From assembly GCA_016714785.1 (NCBI GenBank), contig JADKCC010000022.1:62001-126000 (forward strand): a stretch of 64,000 nt of DNA. The letters are read 5' to 3'. This stretch comes from Saprospiraceae bacterium. GTDB taxonomy: Bacteria > Bacteroidota > Bacteroidia > Chitinophagales > Saprospiraceae. Below are positions 54,039-63,666 of this stretch, piece by piece (the stretch's first letter is position 1; the number at the start of each line of letters is the position of its first letter). The position numbers and the translations under genes were made by a program. Below the pieces are notes generated by a model. That model did not search any database, had not been told where the DNA came from, and saw only the letters and a list, made by a program, of their open reading frames with translations.

Positions 54039-54239
54039 TTCATTTTTTTTTTTGAATATTATTTTTCATCTTTGTATTACTTTGTTCAGTATTTTTAATT
54101 CATAATTCCTGCATTCAAAACACAAAATTCCTGATTGGGCAGCCCTGAATTGAAAATGAAACCCGTATCCGATTAGGTTTAAATTAAGGCTATGCGTATG
54201 CTTGGAGCAAAACAGCTATCCATTAGGTTGAAGCCAGTT

Positions 54240-54743
54240 TCATTTTTGTTCTTTCAACTCAATAATTCCATTTTCTTTCTTGTCAACTATTATTGCAAAA
54301 CTTGGTCTTCTTGAAGTATAAGTTTGTTTTTGTCCAACGGATGTTTTATATGTGAGTGTGATTTTTGCTATTTCATCTTTTTGCAAACTGACTGGGACTA
54401 TTGTAGTCAACAAATCAGTTTCAGGTAGAATTACTGCAATGACATATTGTCTATCAAAGTCTATTTCTGTTGGTTTCCCATCTTTACTCATTGTTGTCGC
54501 CATGCCAAAAATTTCATTAAACACTTCAACTGTTTCAATTTTTGGGTTGTCCAATTTTTCTACATTGTTATTAACAAAATAGTTTTTCGCAAAAGTGAAT
54601 GGAATATCTGTCAATATAGTTTTCTTTTGTGTATCTAAGTCTATGGCGTTTTTGTTTTCTACATTGTCAATTTTGGGACTGTTATGGCAAGCCATAAATA
54701 ATAAACTTATGATGGCTCCTAGTGATATAATTATTTTTGACAT
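54240..54743 (-). CDS. Lipoprotein, unknown
   Basis: A 167-residue protein with a lipoprotein signal (IIISLGAIISLLFMAC; lipobox Cys19). The mature region is about 150 residues, mixed alpha/beta, with IPFTFAKNYFVNNNV, EIFGMATTMSKDGKPTEIDF, QYVIAVILPETDLLTTIVP and a closing SFAIIVDKKENGIIELKEQ. I do not recognise the family. It stands alone with about 310 bp upstream of the next gene and a -7-like TACATTTG on the minus strand at 54817-54824. Confidence 0.65.
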   Translation of the reverse strand: MSKIIISLGAIISLLFMACHNSPKIDNVENKNAIDLDTQKKTILTDIPFTFAKNYFVNNNVEKLDNPKIETVEVFNEIFGMATTMSKDGKPTEIDFDRQYVIAVILPETDLLTTIVPVSLQKDEIAKITLTYKTSVGQKQTYTSRRPSFAIIVDKKENGIIELKEQK

Positions 54744-55017
54744 TTATATTTATTTATAAATTTGATCAAAGCTCTTTGTCGGCTGTCGTAAACTCACTTT
54801 TGCAAGCATCGAATGGCAAATGTACGACTAAAATCTCAATTGTAACACTTAGCCGCCATTACTGATAAATTATTTGAAGAGTGAAAGGAAGTAAATAGGA
54901 AGAAATCTATTGCTCTGTAAATTCGGATGAGAAGATTCCATTCAAAAAGGCGTAATTCACATGTAATGATGTACTTAGGAAACACCAACCCTTAGTTGTC
55001 AGTTGTGTTTTAAAAAT

Positions 55018-55698
55018 TTAGAAAAAACGGTTTGAATAAAGGTGAAAAAATTTGACAGATAAATCACTATAATTGTCGTTACCGAATTTTGATAATTTGC
55101 TTCCCCAAGGAAACAGTCGTTTCTTACTCATTGCATTTATTTTTTCAAATGACTCCTTAAAATCAAAATTATAAGCAGTTGCATAGAACTTAATTTTTTC
55201 TTCAATTGTACAATATTGAATGTTGCAAAATTTATTTTCCATAATAGAAAAAAATACATGGGCATATATCAATTGCCATTCAAATGATTGGAGACGATTT
55301 AGTCTAGTTTGTCTTTTTTTTAGGTTAGAATATTCATTTGGTAAAATAATATTTAATGGTAAAACTAACTTATTATTCAACAAATAATCTTCTAGCTGCT
55401 CAATGAATTGAGGTTTCATTTGGAAATATCCAATTGAAAAATTAGATAAATTTTTAACTTTATTATTTACATATCCAATTTCTAATGATTTTACTTCAAA
55501 AAAATCTTTAATTTGAACATATCTAATAATTTCAGGAGCAACAATTGAATAAACTACTCTGGCGTCGTTTGAGCAAAATATAGAATTTACTTTTATTACT
55601 GAATTTATATTTGCTTGAAAGACTTCATCACTTATTTTTAATTCACTAGAATATATTTGAAAAAATAAAAGGAACTTAAAAGTTAATACTAAATTCAT
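55018..55698 (-). CDS. Secreted lysozyme-like/transglycosylase-like protein
   Basis: A 226-residue protein starting with a signal-like helix (LVLTFKFLLFFQIYSSE). The segments VYSIVAPEIIRYVQ, NFSIGYFQMKPQFIEQLE and KIKFYATAYNFDF have the look of lysozyme-superfamily transglycosylases: a glutamate after the first helix (APEII) and the S-x-G-x-FQ-M-KP loop. Its role would be cutting peptidoglycan. It follows 24 bp after the gene at 55723, so the two are one unit. Remaining doubt: the catalytic glutamate assignment is by pattern only. Confidence 0.55.
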   Translation of the reverse strand: MNLVLTFKFLLFFQIYSSELKISDEVFQANINSVIKVNSIFCSNDARVVYSIVAPEIIRYVQIKDFFEVKSLEIGYVNNKVKNLSNFSIGYFQMKPQFIEQLEDYLLNNKLVLPLNIILPNEYSNLKKRQTRLNRLQSFEWQLIYAHVFFSIMENKFCNIQYCTIEEKIKFYATAYNFDFKESFEKINAMSKKRLFPWGSKLSKFGNDNYSDLSVKFFHLYSNRFF

Positions 55699-55722
55699 TC
55701 AGGTAAAGCTAAACTATATTAA

Positions 55723-56337
55723 TTAAATTAATCTTTTAAAATTGGCATCCTTTTTTTTAATTTCGTAATTGAATCTTGTATTTTCTACAATTTGAAAACC
55801 AAAAGCACCTTGGGACGTATATATTAGTAACTGTCTGTTTCTTAACTTCGATACTATTTGTAAAAAATTCATATTTAATTCATCTTCAAGCATTTCAATC
55901 TGTGCTTTTCCGTGGATAGGATATTTTTCAAGCATGCCAATAAATTCAGTTATAGTCGAAATTTGATGTATTTCTTTCTTCCATCCTTCATATTCAATAT
56001 CTGCCTTGCGAAATTTTTCAAAACAAGCATATCTTCGGGCAATGATATTTTCAGGAACATATTTTAATATTTGCCAGTTTTCCCTGAGTGAATTAGTATC
56101 ATTAAATATTAAGTTTTTAAATTCCTTATTCCTTAAAAACTCATAAACCTGATTATCTGTCCAAAGTACTGGCGGAGCAACATTACCTAATTCTTTATAA
56201 CGGGAATGCAACCAATTCATATCTATTGTTGATTCTTCTGCGCTGCAGCCAATATCATAAGTGTTTACTTCATTTTGTGCAAAAGAACTTAAATAATAAA
56301 CTTGTATAAATAATATTGTGTTAATTAATGATTTCAT
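55723..56337 (-). CDS. Secreted unknown protein paired with the lysozyme-like gene
   Basis: A 204-residue protein with a signal peptide (LINTILFIQVYYLSSFA-QNE). The mature part is acidic near the start (DIGCSAEESTIDMNWL) and then helical with many charged residues; a C-terminal portion (LRNRQLLIYTSQGAFGFQIV) is beta-like. One Cys near the N terminus and another in ARRYACFEKFR. No family recognised. It lies upstream of and close to the lysozyme-like gene, so a partner or inhibitor role is possible but unsupported. Confidence 0.55.
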   Translation of the reverse strand: MKSLINTILFIQVYYLSSFAQNEVNTYDIGCSAEESTIDMNWLHSRYKELGNVAPPVLWTDNQVYEFLRNKEFKNLIFNDTNSLRENWQILKYVPENIIARRYACFEKFRKADIEYEGWKKEIHQISTITEFIGMLEKYPIHGKAQIEMLEDELNMNFLQIVSKLRNRQLLIYTSQGAFGFQIVENTRFNYEIKKKDANFKRLI

Positions 56338-56431
56338 TTTTATTTAATTTAATTATTTAGAATAACTTATATAAGTGTAAAATCCATATAACATTCTAAT
56401 TGTTATTTTAAGTGACAGGTTTGATTTAAGC

Positions 56432-56464
56432 AAAAGTTGCCAATAGTACGAATCAAAATTAATA
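56432..56464. repeat. 33-bp exact direct repeat, copy 2
   Basis: Identical to 53953-53985. It begins 7 bp beyond the stop codon of the minus-strand DUF6688-like gene. Confidence 0.8.
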
Positions 56465-56470
56465 TTACCA

Positions 56471-57589
56471 TCATAGCCTGTATTTGGTTGCGTATCTGTA
56501 TTGATTCCCTATTAATTTTTCAGGTGCCACATAAAAAGCATATAATGAAATTAAGAACATCCATTCTAAAGGTTTCATTAATATGTAAGTGATATTAGAC
56601 CAGCGTTCAGTATTGATTCGCTTCGACAGATTTAGCCCATACTTATCATAATTATGTCTTATTATTATATGGAGAGTTGGTGAAAATTGTTCAATCATGT
56701 ACTCAAATGCATTTGCAATTTGCAGTTGTCGATTAATAATAATAGGTCTTTTGTTTCTAAATCCTATTCTAATTGGTTTGACTATTCCAGGTGTTCCACA
56801 TGCTGCAACTGTGCATAAGTAATGGCCATGTCTATCATCAACTGTTGGTGGATGAATATGATGCGAAAGTTTCCAAGTAGCAGTTTCTGAATATACCTTT
56901 GTTAAAGAATCCAAATCCTGTCCAAATACAACTAAAATTAAAACAATTATTATTAAAATTGGTATAGTCAAAAATATTGAAACAAGCGGTAAGTTGTTTA
57001 CTCTTATCAATGTCTGATTGATTGAATCCAGCCATTTGTTCTTGTATTTCATTTGAGCGTTCAATTGAGCCTTTTTAACTATCAAATTAGTTAATATTCC
57101 AACTGATAATATTGTCAAAAAAATTGGGTAAAGGGCTAAATAAAAGCCTGCATTATCTCCTTGGTCCCACAAATGAATTCTTGATGTATCATGATAGGAA
57201 ATCTGATATAGGAATATAAAATTAAGAATTATCCCAATAGTTAGGAGGATTATGTAAATTGACACTTGAAGTGGTGGCAATCTCAATTCTCTGAAATAGA
57301 GAGCAAACATGGAAAACCATGCTAATAGGTGCATTATAATTAAAAGTCCAGAATTCTGATCTGAAATTGGGCTATAACAGTTCTCAACAAAAGGGTCAAT
57401 ATCTTTATAGTAGGGAGTAGAATGGAATCCAAGAACAATAATAAAAACAACAAACGACAGAAAAGTAATTATTACTAATACCTTTTCATAAATTTTCGAA
57501 GTTGGTTTTAACCTTTCCATGAGTTTCCAAATCCCGGTTAAAATGCCAAGAATTAATAATACACCTAGTATGAGTACAATGAATATCAT
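56471..57589 (-). CDS. DUF6688-like membrane protein
   Basis: A 372-residue protein. Residues 1-240 hold about five to six membrane helices (VLILGVLLILGILTGIW and others). The C-terminal soluble domain (about 250-372) has HYLCTVAACGTPGIVKPIRI, RPIIINRQLQIANAFEYMI, HIIIRHNYDKYGLNLS and a final helix (EWMFLISLYAFYV). This pattern fits DUF6688 as I remember it, a Bacteroidota family with no known function. The start ATG at 57589 follows a good promoter (57720-57751). The conserved Cys pair (LCTVAAC) could bind metal, but this is a guess. Confidence 0.62.
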   Translation of the reverse strand: MIFIVLILGVLLILGILTGIWKLMERLKPTSKIYEKVLVIITFLSFVVFIIVLGFHSTPYYKDIDPFVENCYSPISDQNSGLLIIMHLLAWFSMFALYFRELRLPPLQVSIYIILLTIGIILNFIFLYQISYHDTSRIHLWDQGDNAGFYLALYPIFLTILSVGILTNLIVKKAQLNAQMKYKNKWLDSINQTLIRVNNLPLVSIFLTIPILIIIVLILVVFGQDLDSLTKVYSETATWKLSHHIHPPTVDDRHGHYLCTVAACGTPGIVKPIRIGFRNKRPIIINRQLQIANAFEYMIEQFSPTLHIIIRHNYDKYGLNLSKRINTERWSNITYILMKPLEWMFLISLYAFYVAPEKLIGNQYRYATKYRL

Positions 57590-57719
57590 TTTTTGATTTT
57601 ATGTCACCTAACCCGTTATCAGCCAATCAAAAAAATCTAGCAGCTTACGCATTTTTCAGAAAAAAGTATCCTTCAGTGAAAAAGTCTTCGAAGTCAGGAT
57701 TATTTGTTGATCGTTGATG

Positions 57720-57751
57720 CAAATATATAGCAAGGTGTCGAATTGTGCAAA
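57720..57751 (-). promoter_or_regulatory. Strong Bacteroidota-type promoter for the DUF6688-like gene
   Basis: On the minus strand, TTTG (plus-strand 57748-57751), then exactly 20 bp, then TATATTTG (57720-57727). This is a full match to the TTTG/TAnnTTTG consensus. The leader of about 125 nt to the start codon contains GTTAGGTGACA on the minus strand. The rest of the 378-bp gap 57590-57967 shows no gene. Confidence 0.65.
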
Positions 57752-57967
57752 TTTATTTTAACCTTTGATAGTATCTATTGGTCTGAAACTTTTCGATCTT
57801 GCTCACTGCCTATCCTTTTCCACACAACCATAAAGCCATTTAGCAATAATAATATCGATGTGGTATAAATTGATAAGTGCATCGTACAAAACGATAAAAA
57901 AGAGCTGTAATTTGTAAAAGCCTTAGAATTTTACAGTACAAAAAAGTTTTTGCAAATATTACTAAAC

Positions 57968-60249
57968 CTAATCTACTTTCACGAATCTCATAGGATAAGT
58001 TTGATGACCTACCTTGATTATAACAAAATATATTCCTAAAGGCAAGTGTTGGATCTCCATCACTAGATTTTCATTTTTAAATTCGTATGCTACGGCAATG
58101 TTTTTACCACTTATATCTCTACACTCCAATTCTGCTAAGGATATATGGTCACCATCAATGATGATATGGTCCGTTGATGGATTTGGATAAATAGTATAAG
58201 ATGATTCTTTAGCAATATTGAGAGTATGGACGAGTTTACAATCATCACTTAGGATGCTATAAAAGCCTTCTTCATTTTGGAAACATCGGATTGAACCCTC
58301 TGTGCCTGATGGTAAAAAAGGTCCAAATGCACCAAATAATCCGAAACTACTTCCTACACCTTCTATGATGTCATTGAAGTGATGAAATTCTTCCTTTCGT
58401 TCCGTAGCGGATGTTTTAAATAGTTTTAATATCTTACCTTCTGATGTAACTAAAGTATCAATTTTTTCTACCCGAAGCCTATATGCTTTGTCTGCTCCTG
58501 CTGTAAATCCGCCGTTGCTGCTAATATCATAAAGCCTTTGAACCTTTGGAACATAATATGTTACTTCTCGTCCACTTTGGCGTTGAAGTCATACAATAGT
58601 TTACGCTCGTCATCTTCATAAAAATACATGCGACCATCTACTTGCGCCAATGGTATTTCTGTCTGTTTGATGAACCCATTACCTCGATTCAAGCCTACAA
58701 TTTTGTATATTTGCTGGTCAATCAGTGTGTCTCTCAACGCTTTTACTTGCCAGACATCGTTATTGGGAGTCACGAAAAAGGGTCTAAAGTACCACGTGGT
58801 ATTGGTGGTAATTCCTGATGTTCTCGTGCCCTTGCAGGTACAGTCGTCAAGTACCAAATCATTGATAGTGGTTTCATCATTATCATCGCACGCCTGACCT
58901 CTTACATGATAGATGACGGCAATCTCTTGTTGGTAGCTGCATCCACATTTATCTGTGTGGTCATTTATAAACGTATTTTTTCCAATTTGCAAATCTGACC
59001 AAATGATTGGTCCTTTAGTCCAACGCCAATGCGTCCCGAAAACATCCAAAAGTTTATTGCCCAAACTATCACTTGCACCAAACCAAGGTAATTCTGTTTC
59101 GCAGAGGGTAAAAGTATTTTTTACAACACCATAATCAGATTCTATCGTGATTTTCTTGCAATATTTGGTCTCCGCATAAGTTGCTGATGAGTCTATGCGT
59201 ACACACACATCATACTGTCCTGGAGATAAACTAGATATATCAATCTCAGGAGTAGTAGTAATTTGAACTATTGTTGTAGAAGCATTAGATATCAACCAAT
59301 CAAATTTATCAATTTTGGGTAGGGAATCATTTGAAACTAACTTGAGTACTTTACCAAAATTTTGATTACAAGTACTATCACAAACTAAATTAAGGTCTAT
59401 ACCTATTGCCAAAGGCTTATTTTCTTCAATAATAGGATCACAAATTTTAAAATTGCCAGTTACATTTACATAATATGAACACACGGAACCTTCATACCCA
59501 TCAAGCCATAAAACATATCTTTTGCACGGCTCTAAAGTATTTGTAGCAATGGTAATAAGTCCTGTATTGGCTTCACCACTACAAACTACAAGTGATCCTC
59601 CAGGGCTACATGCATCTATAATACCGTATTGTATTCCTTTTCCTGCACAACTAAATACTGTTATATTTATTGAATAATCGCCACTACCTGCTACAAATCC
59701 AAAAAATGATGTGTTATCATAAATCCCACCACAATGTGGTTGTCCGGGCCAAGGCCCCAAAACGGATGTTATTTGTCCACAAGGAAAATCACCAATTTTT
59801 CTTAAATCTAATAATGGATTGTCAAATGCTAAGTCACATAAATTATCTACAGAGTAAGGATTAGAAGTACAATTAGGCATTGCAAATCCTAAATTACAGA
59901 TTTCATTTTGCCCTTGTGTATTAATTACAAAACAACAATTTTGAGAAAATGAATTACCGTTTTTGTAAACCGGATCATTTACATCTATCTTAACCGTATA
60001 ATCACCATTTAAACCTTGAAATGAATAATTACCATCGATGTCAGTATTTGTAGAATCTACTACCAAGCCATTATCACATTTGTTATACAAATAAAGTTTT
60101 ACACTAAAAATACCTTTGTCGGTACTTTCATACGTTCCACTACTATTGTAGTCAATATATACGTGGCCTCCTATGGATTGCCCATAAGCTAAGTGTAATG
60201 GTATTAGAACTAGTAAGAGAAATTGAGAAAATAATAATAAATTTTTCAT
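57968..60249 (-). CDS. T9SS-exported protein, split by a one-base deletion
   Basis: The first frame (60249 to 58561) encodes 562 residues: signal peptide, an SdrD B-like domain (SIGGHVYIDYNSSGTYESTD), Cys-rich and PKD-like parts, then GRMYFYEDDERKLLYDFNAKV followed by DEK-stop. Shifting one base in the CC pair at 58572-58573 continues cleanly as GREVTYYVPKVQRLYDISSN, about 200 more residues, and ends in a T9SS type A sorting domain (YPNPSTDHIIIDGDH, LPLGIYFVIIKV, MRFVKVD) with stop at 57968. KVG at this place is usual for the family, so one G is missing, in the strain or in the assembly. Full length would be about 760 residues. Probable surface or secreted protein of unknown function. Confidence 0.82.
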
Positions 60250-60483
60250 AAAAACATTTTTATTTGATTAATAAGTTTATTTAAGTTATGTTTTAAATTT
60301 AAAACAAACTAATGATGCAGCATTAGGAAAACTTATAACCAAAGTAAAATTAAAAATTTTAGTATTCTACTTTACTTAAATTTATCACAAGGTACAAAAT
60401 ATTTTAAATCTAAAATATTTATTAAGTTTTTTTTTAAAATTTTGTCGGTGATTAATTAAAACGATAGGTTCAAATCAATCCAC

Positions 60484-61737
60484 TTACACCAACATCTCAA
60501 ACAGCATCGGATTATTATTGATATGTTCATAGTTAATTTTGGCGGCTGTCATCCTTTCCAATAATGCAGGGAAGTCTTCTTGATTTTTGAGTTCGATACC
60601 TACGAGTGCAGGTCCAGAATCACGATTATTTTTTTTGGTGTAGGCAAAGTGTGTGATATCATCGTCAGGGCCAAGGACATGTAGAAAGTCACGTAAAGCA
60701 CCGGCTCTTTGAGGAAAGCGAACGATAAAATAGTGTTTCCTATTCTCCCACAAAAGTGCTCTTTCTCTGATTTCTTCTGTGCGGCTGATATCATTGTTGC
60801 CACCACAAATGATAATGCCTACATTTTTTCTTTTGATTTGTTCCCTTATAATGGCCAATGCGGAGATACTAATAGCGCCAGCTGGTTCGGTGACTATAGC
60901 TTCATCATTGTATAGTTTTAGCATGGTAGAACAAATTTGGCCTTCAGGTACTAATACTACATCATCTACTATTTCTTTGCATATATTAAAAGTTTGTTGT
61001 CCTACGCGTTTCACAGCAATACCATCAGCAAAGGAATCAATTTTGTCCAAAGTAACAACGTGGCCTGCTTTCAGGGAAGCGTGTAAGGCTGGTGCTCCTT
61101 CTGATTCTATGGCGATGATTTTAGTTTGGGGTGATAGTTGTTTGAAGTAAGAACCTACACCACTCAGTAAGCCACCTCCACCTACAGCCACCAATAATAT
61201 ATCCAAAGGATCGGGACATTGCTCCAATATCTCTAAACCTACAGTGCCTTGGCCTGCCATCACATCATAATCATCAAAAGGATGGATGAATGGCAAACCA
61301 TCTAACTCGCAACGTTGGATAGAAGCGTGGTAGGCATCATCATAAGTATCACCAATTAATACGATGTCCACATATTCGCCACCAAAATGTCTAACCTTAG
61401 ATATTTTTTGTTTTGGTGTCGTCGATGGCATGTAAATCGTGGCGAATATTTTCAAATGGGCTGCAGCAAATGCAACTCCTTGCGCATGATTGCCGGCACT
61501 CGCACATACGATGCCGCGTGTGACCAATGAAGGTTCCATCGCAGATATTTTATTAAAAGCACCACGGATTTTGAAGGAGCGGACTACTTGCAAATCTTCT
61601 CTTTTAAGCCAGATATTACAATCGTACTTTTTGGACAATGATTGATTTTTCTGCAAAGGAGTTGTATAGACTACATCCTTGAGTCGTTGATGTGCTGCTT
61701 GTATTTGTTCTGCTGAGGATCTATTATTAAGATGAAT
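60484..61737 (-). CDS. ilvA: Threonine dehydratase (biosynthetic, short form), unusual start
   Basis: A PLP enzyme that deaminates threonine to 2-oxobutanoate, entry to isoleucine. The PLP lysine is in VRSFKIRGAF, the phosphate loop is VAVGGGGLLSGVG and the ASAGNHAQGVAFAA block is intact. A C-terminal ACT-like domain of about 90 residues (HYFIVRFPQRAGALRDFL) matches the shorter form. Homology continues upstream of the first common start (TTG 61656) through SAEQIQAAHQRLKDVVYTTP, but between the preceding stop and TTG 61656 there is no ATG, GTG or TTG; ATT at 61737 gives 417 residues. It follows ilvC after about 135 bp on the same strand. Confidence 0.9.
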   Translation of the reverse strand: MHLNNRSSAEQIQAAHQRLKDVVYTTPLQKNQSLSKKYDCNIWLKREDLQVVRSFKIRGAFNKISAMEPSLVTRGIVCASAGNHAQGVAFAAAHLKIFATIYMPSTTPKQKISKVRHFGGEYVDIVLIGDTYDDAYHASIQRCELDGLPFIHPFDDYDVMAGQGTVGLEILEQCPDPLDILLVAVGGGGLLSGVGSYFKQLSPQTKIIAIESEGAPALHASLKAGHVVTLDKIDSFADGIAVKRVGQQTFNICKEIVDDVVLVPEGQICSTMLKLYNDEAIVTEPAGAISISALAIIREQIKRKNVGIIICGGNNDISRTEEIRERALLWENRKHYFIVRFPQRAGALRDFLHVLGPDDDITHFAYTKKNNRDSGPALVGIELKNQEDFPALLERMTAAKINYEHINNNPMLFEMLV

Positions 61738-61839
61738 TACTTATTTTGAAATAAAAAATATTTGAACTAATAAATCGTTACACAAAGCGGCCCCCCGAAT
61801 GACTGAGCATCGAACAACCGAATGATCCGAACAATTCTG

Positions 61840-61863
61840 CAAATCCGCAAATCGTCAAATCCG
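61840..61863. repeat. Three tandem 8-bp units in the ilvC-ilvA gap
   Basis: CAAATCCG, CAAATCGT, CAAATCCG follow each other directly, just after the ilvC stop side of the gap. The surrounding 61785-61865 has a similar sing-song pattern (CCGAA, GAACAA units). Such short degenerate tandems are often seen between Bacteroidota genes and may be slippage-prone. Confidence 0.45.
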
Positions 61864-61871
61864 CAGTACTT

Positions 61872-62918
61872 CTAATTTCTCTCCGGTCTCAAACTTCTCA
61901 CCGTCTTACCTGTTTGCCACATTTCGGAGTTGCGAAGTTCTGCGAGTTCTACTTCCAACTTTTCTCTGTAATCTGGTTGTGAATTGCTGTCTATAGATCT
62001 TTGCGCTTCATTGCCAGAAGCAACACTATCATACAATTCCGTAAATACAGGTGCTACAGCATCCCTAAATTTATTTTTCCAATCCAAGGCGCCGCGTTGT
62101 GCAGTCGTGCTACAGTTGGCATACATCCAGTCCATACCGTTTTCTGCTACTAATGGCATTAACGATTGGGTAAGCTCTTCTACCGTTTCATTGAATGCTT
62201 CTGAAGGCGAATGTCCTCTTTTGCGCAATTCATTGTATTGAGCTTCGAAAATACCTTGTACTGCCCCCATCAAACTACCACGCTCGCCAGTAAGGTCACT
62301 ATATACTTCTTTTTTGAAATCCGTCTCAAAAAGATACCCTGATCCTACTCCAATACCCAAAGCCACTACCCTATCGAAAGCCTTACCTGTTGCATCTTGG
62401 AAGATGGCATAACTTGAGTTTAAGCCTTTACCTTCTAAAAATAATCTGCGCAAACTTGTGCCAGAACCTTTGGGTGCTATCAAAATGACATCAATACCTG
62501 CTGGCGGAATGATACCTGTTCGTTCTTTGTAGGTTACACCAAAACCATGGGAAAAATACAACGCTTTGCCTGGTGTCAAATATGGAAGCAATGTTGGCCA
62601 AATAGCAATCTGTGCCGCATCTGACAAAAGATATTGAATGATGGTTCCTTTTTCAGCAGCTTCTTCTATACTAAAAAGTGTCTCGCCAGGTATCCATCCA
62701 TCATTAATGGCTTTTTGCCAAGTGGCTGAATCTTGTCTTTGACCGATTATGACGTTAAAACCATTATCCTTAAGATTCAACGCTTGTCCTGGACCTTGTA
62801 CACCATAACCGATGATGGCGATGATTTCTTCTTTTAATACTTCCCTAGCCTTGTCCATTGGGAATTCTTCTCTGGTAACTACATTCTCTACAGTACCACC
62901 GAAATTTAATTGTGCCAT
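61872..62918 (-). CDS. ilvC: Ketol-acid reductoisomerase
   Basis: A 348-residue enzyme that isomerises and reduces acetolactate or acetohydroxybutyrate in valine, leucine and isoleucine synthesis. The NADPH-binding Rossmann start is IIAIIGYGVQGPGQALNL. The Mg-binding part (SDLTGERGSLMGAVQGIFEA) and NETVEELTQ are present. It is the class I length of roughly 330-350 residues with a short C-terminal extension. ilvN lies upstream after 160 bp, ilvA downstream. Confidence 0.97.
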   Translation of the reverse strand: MAQLNFGGTVENVVTREEFPMDKAREVLKEEIIAIIGYGVQGPGQALNLKDNGFNVIIGQRQDSATWQKAINDGWIPGETLFSIEEAAEKGTIIQYLLSDAAQIAIWPTLLPYLTPGKALYFSHGFGVTYKERTGIIPPAGIDVILIAPKGSGTSLRRLFLEGKGLNSSYAIFQDATGKAFDRVVALGIGVGSGYLFETDFKKEVYSDLTGERGSLMGAVQGIFEAQYNELRKRGHSPSEAFNETVEELTQSLMPLVAENGMDWMYANCSTTAQRGALDWKNKFRDAVAPVFTELYDSVASGNEAQRSIDSNSQPDYREKLEVELAELRNSEMWQTGKTVRSLRPERN

Positions 62919-63078
62919 TTTAAATTGTTTATTTGTTAAGTTGAATATTTGTTAATTTGATTATTAATATCGCTACTTTGGGGATTAGAATTTGTAGAAA
63001 GTTTAAATGGTTAAGGTTGTTTGCCATTACTTTCTCAACCTTTTCAGCGTTCCCAACCATATTTACTTTTTTATAAAA

Positions 63079-63666
63079 TCACATGCTAAATACACTTTCA
63101 TTTTGGTCTAAGAATTCATTTTCTACCAATGTTTCACTAGGCACTTTGTATTCAAATTCTTTGACTTTATTGTGAAATCCATCACTTTTTTTGATGATGG
63201 CAATTCTTGCCGAACGTACAAACTCTAATAAACCGTAAGGTTCTAGAATTTTGATCAAATTATTGATTTCTTCTCTTTGCCCTGTACACTCAAAGATGAT
63301 ATAATCTTTTCTAATTACTACCGCTCTTGCTCCTTGTTCTCTAAGTAACCGTTCTACTTTTACCTTTTCTGTAATGACTTCTGCGGAAACTTTATAGAGT
63401 GCCATTTCTTGCCAAATGATCTCATCATCGGTATTATAATCGACTTTGAGTACATCCAAAAGTTTCTCTATTTGTCGGGATAATTTTCGCACCACATCTT
63501 CAGTTTCGTTGATCACGATAGTAAATCTATGGATACCTTCTACCTCACTTGGAGATGTATTCAGGCTTTCAATGTTAATCTTTCTCCTTGTAAAAATGAT
63601 CGCCAATTTATTGATGAGTCCTATTTGATTTTCCGTGTAAACGGTGATGGTATATTCTTGTTTCAT
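63079..63666 (-). CDS. ilvN: Acetolactate synthase small (regulatory) subunit
   Basis: A 195-residue regulatory subunit with an N-terminal ACT domain (YTITVYTENQIGLINKLAII, RKINIESLNTSPSEVEGIHR) that senses valine, and a C-terminal ALS_ss_C-like domain (EVITEKVKVERLLREQGARA, EYGLLEFVRSARIAI-like). It activates IlvB and confers feedback control. Its ATG overlaps the ilvB stop by one base (TAATG), a strong sign of translational coupling. Confidence 0.96.
   Translation of the reverse strand: MKQEYTITVYTENQIGLINKLAIIFTRRKINIESLNTSPSEVEGIHRFTIVINETEDVVRKLSRQIEKLLDVLKVDYNTDDEIIWQEMALYKVSAEVITEKVKVERLLREQGARAVVIRKDYIIFECTGQREEINNLIKILEPYGLLEFVRSARIAIIKKSDGFHNKVKEFEYKVPSETLVENEFLDQNESVFSM

Noticed and set aside
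57912..57934. Hairpin TGTAAAA/TTTTACA after the T9SS gene as terminator
   Set aside because: The stem is only seven AT-rich pairs and the T run on the minus strand is not adjacent.
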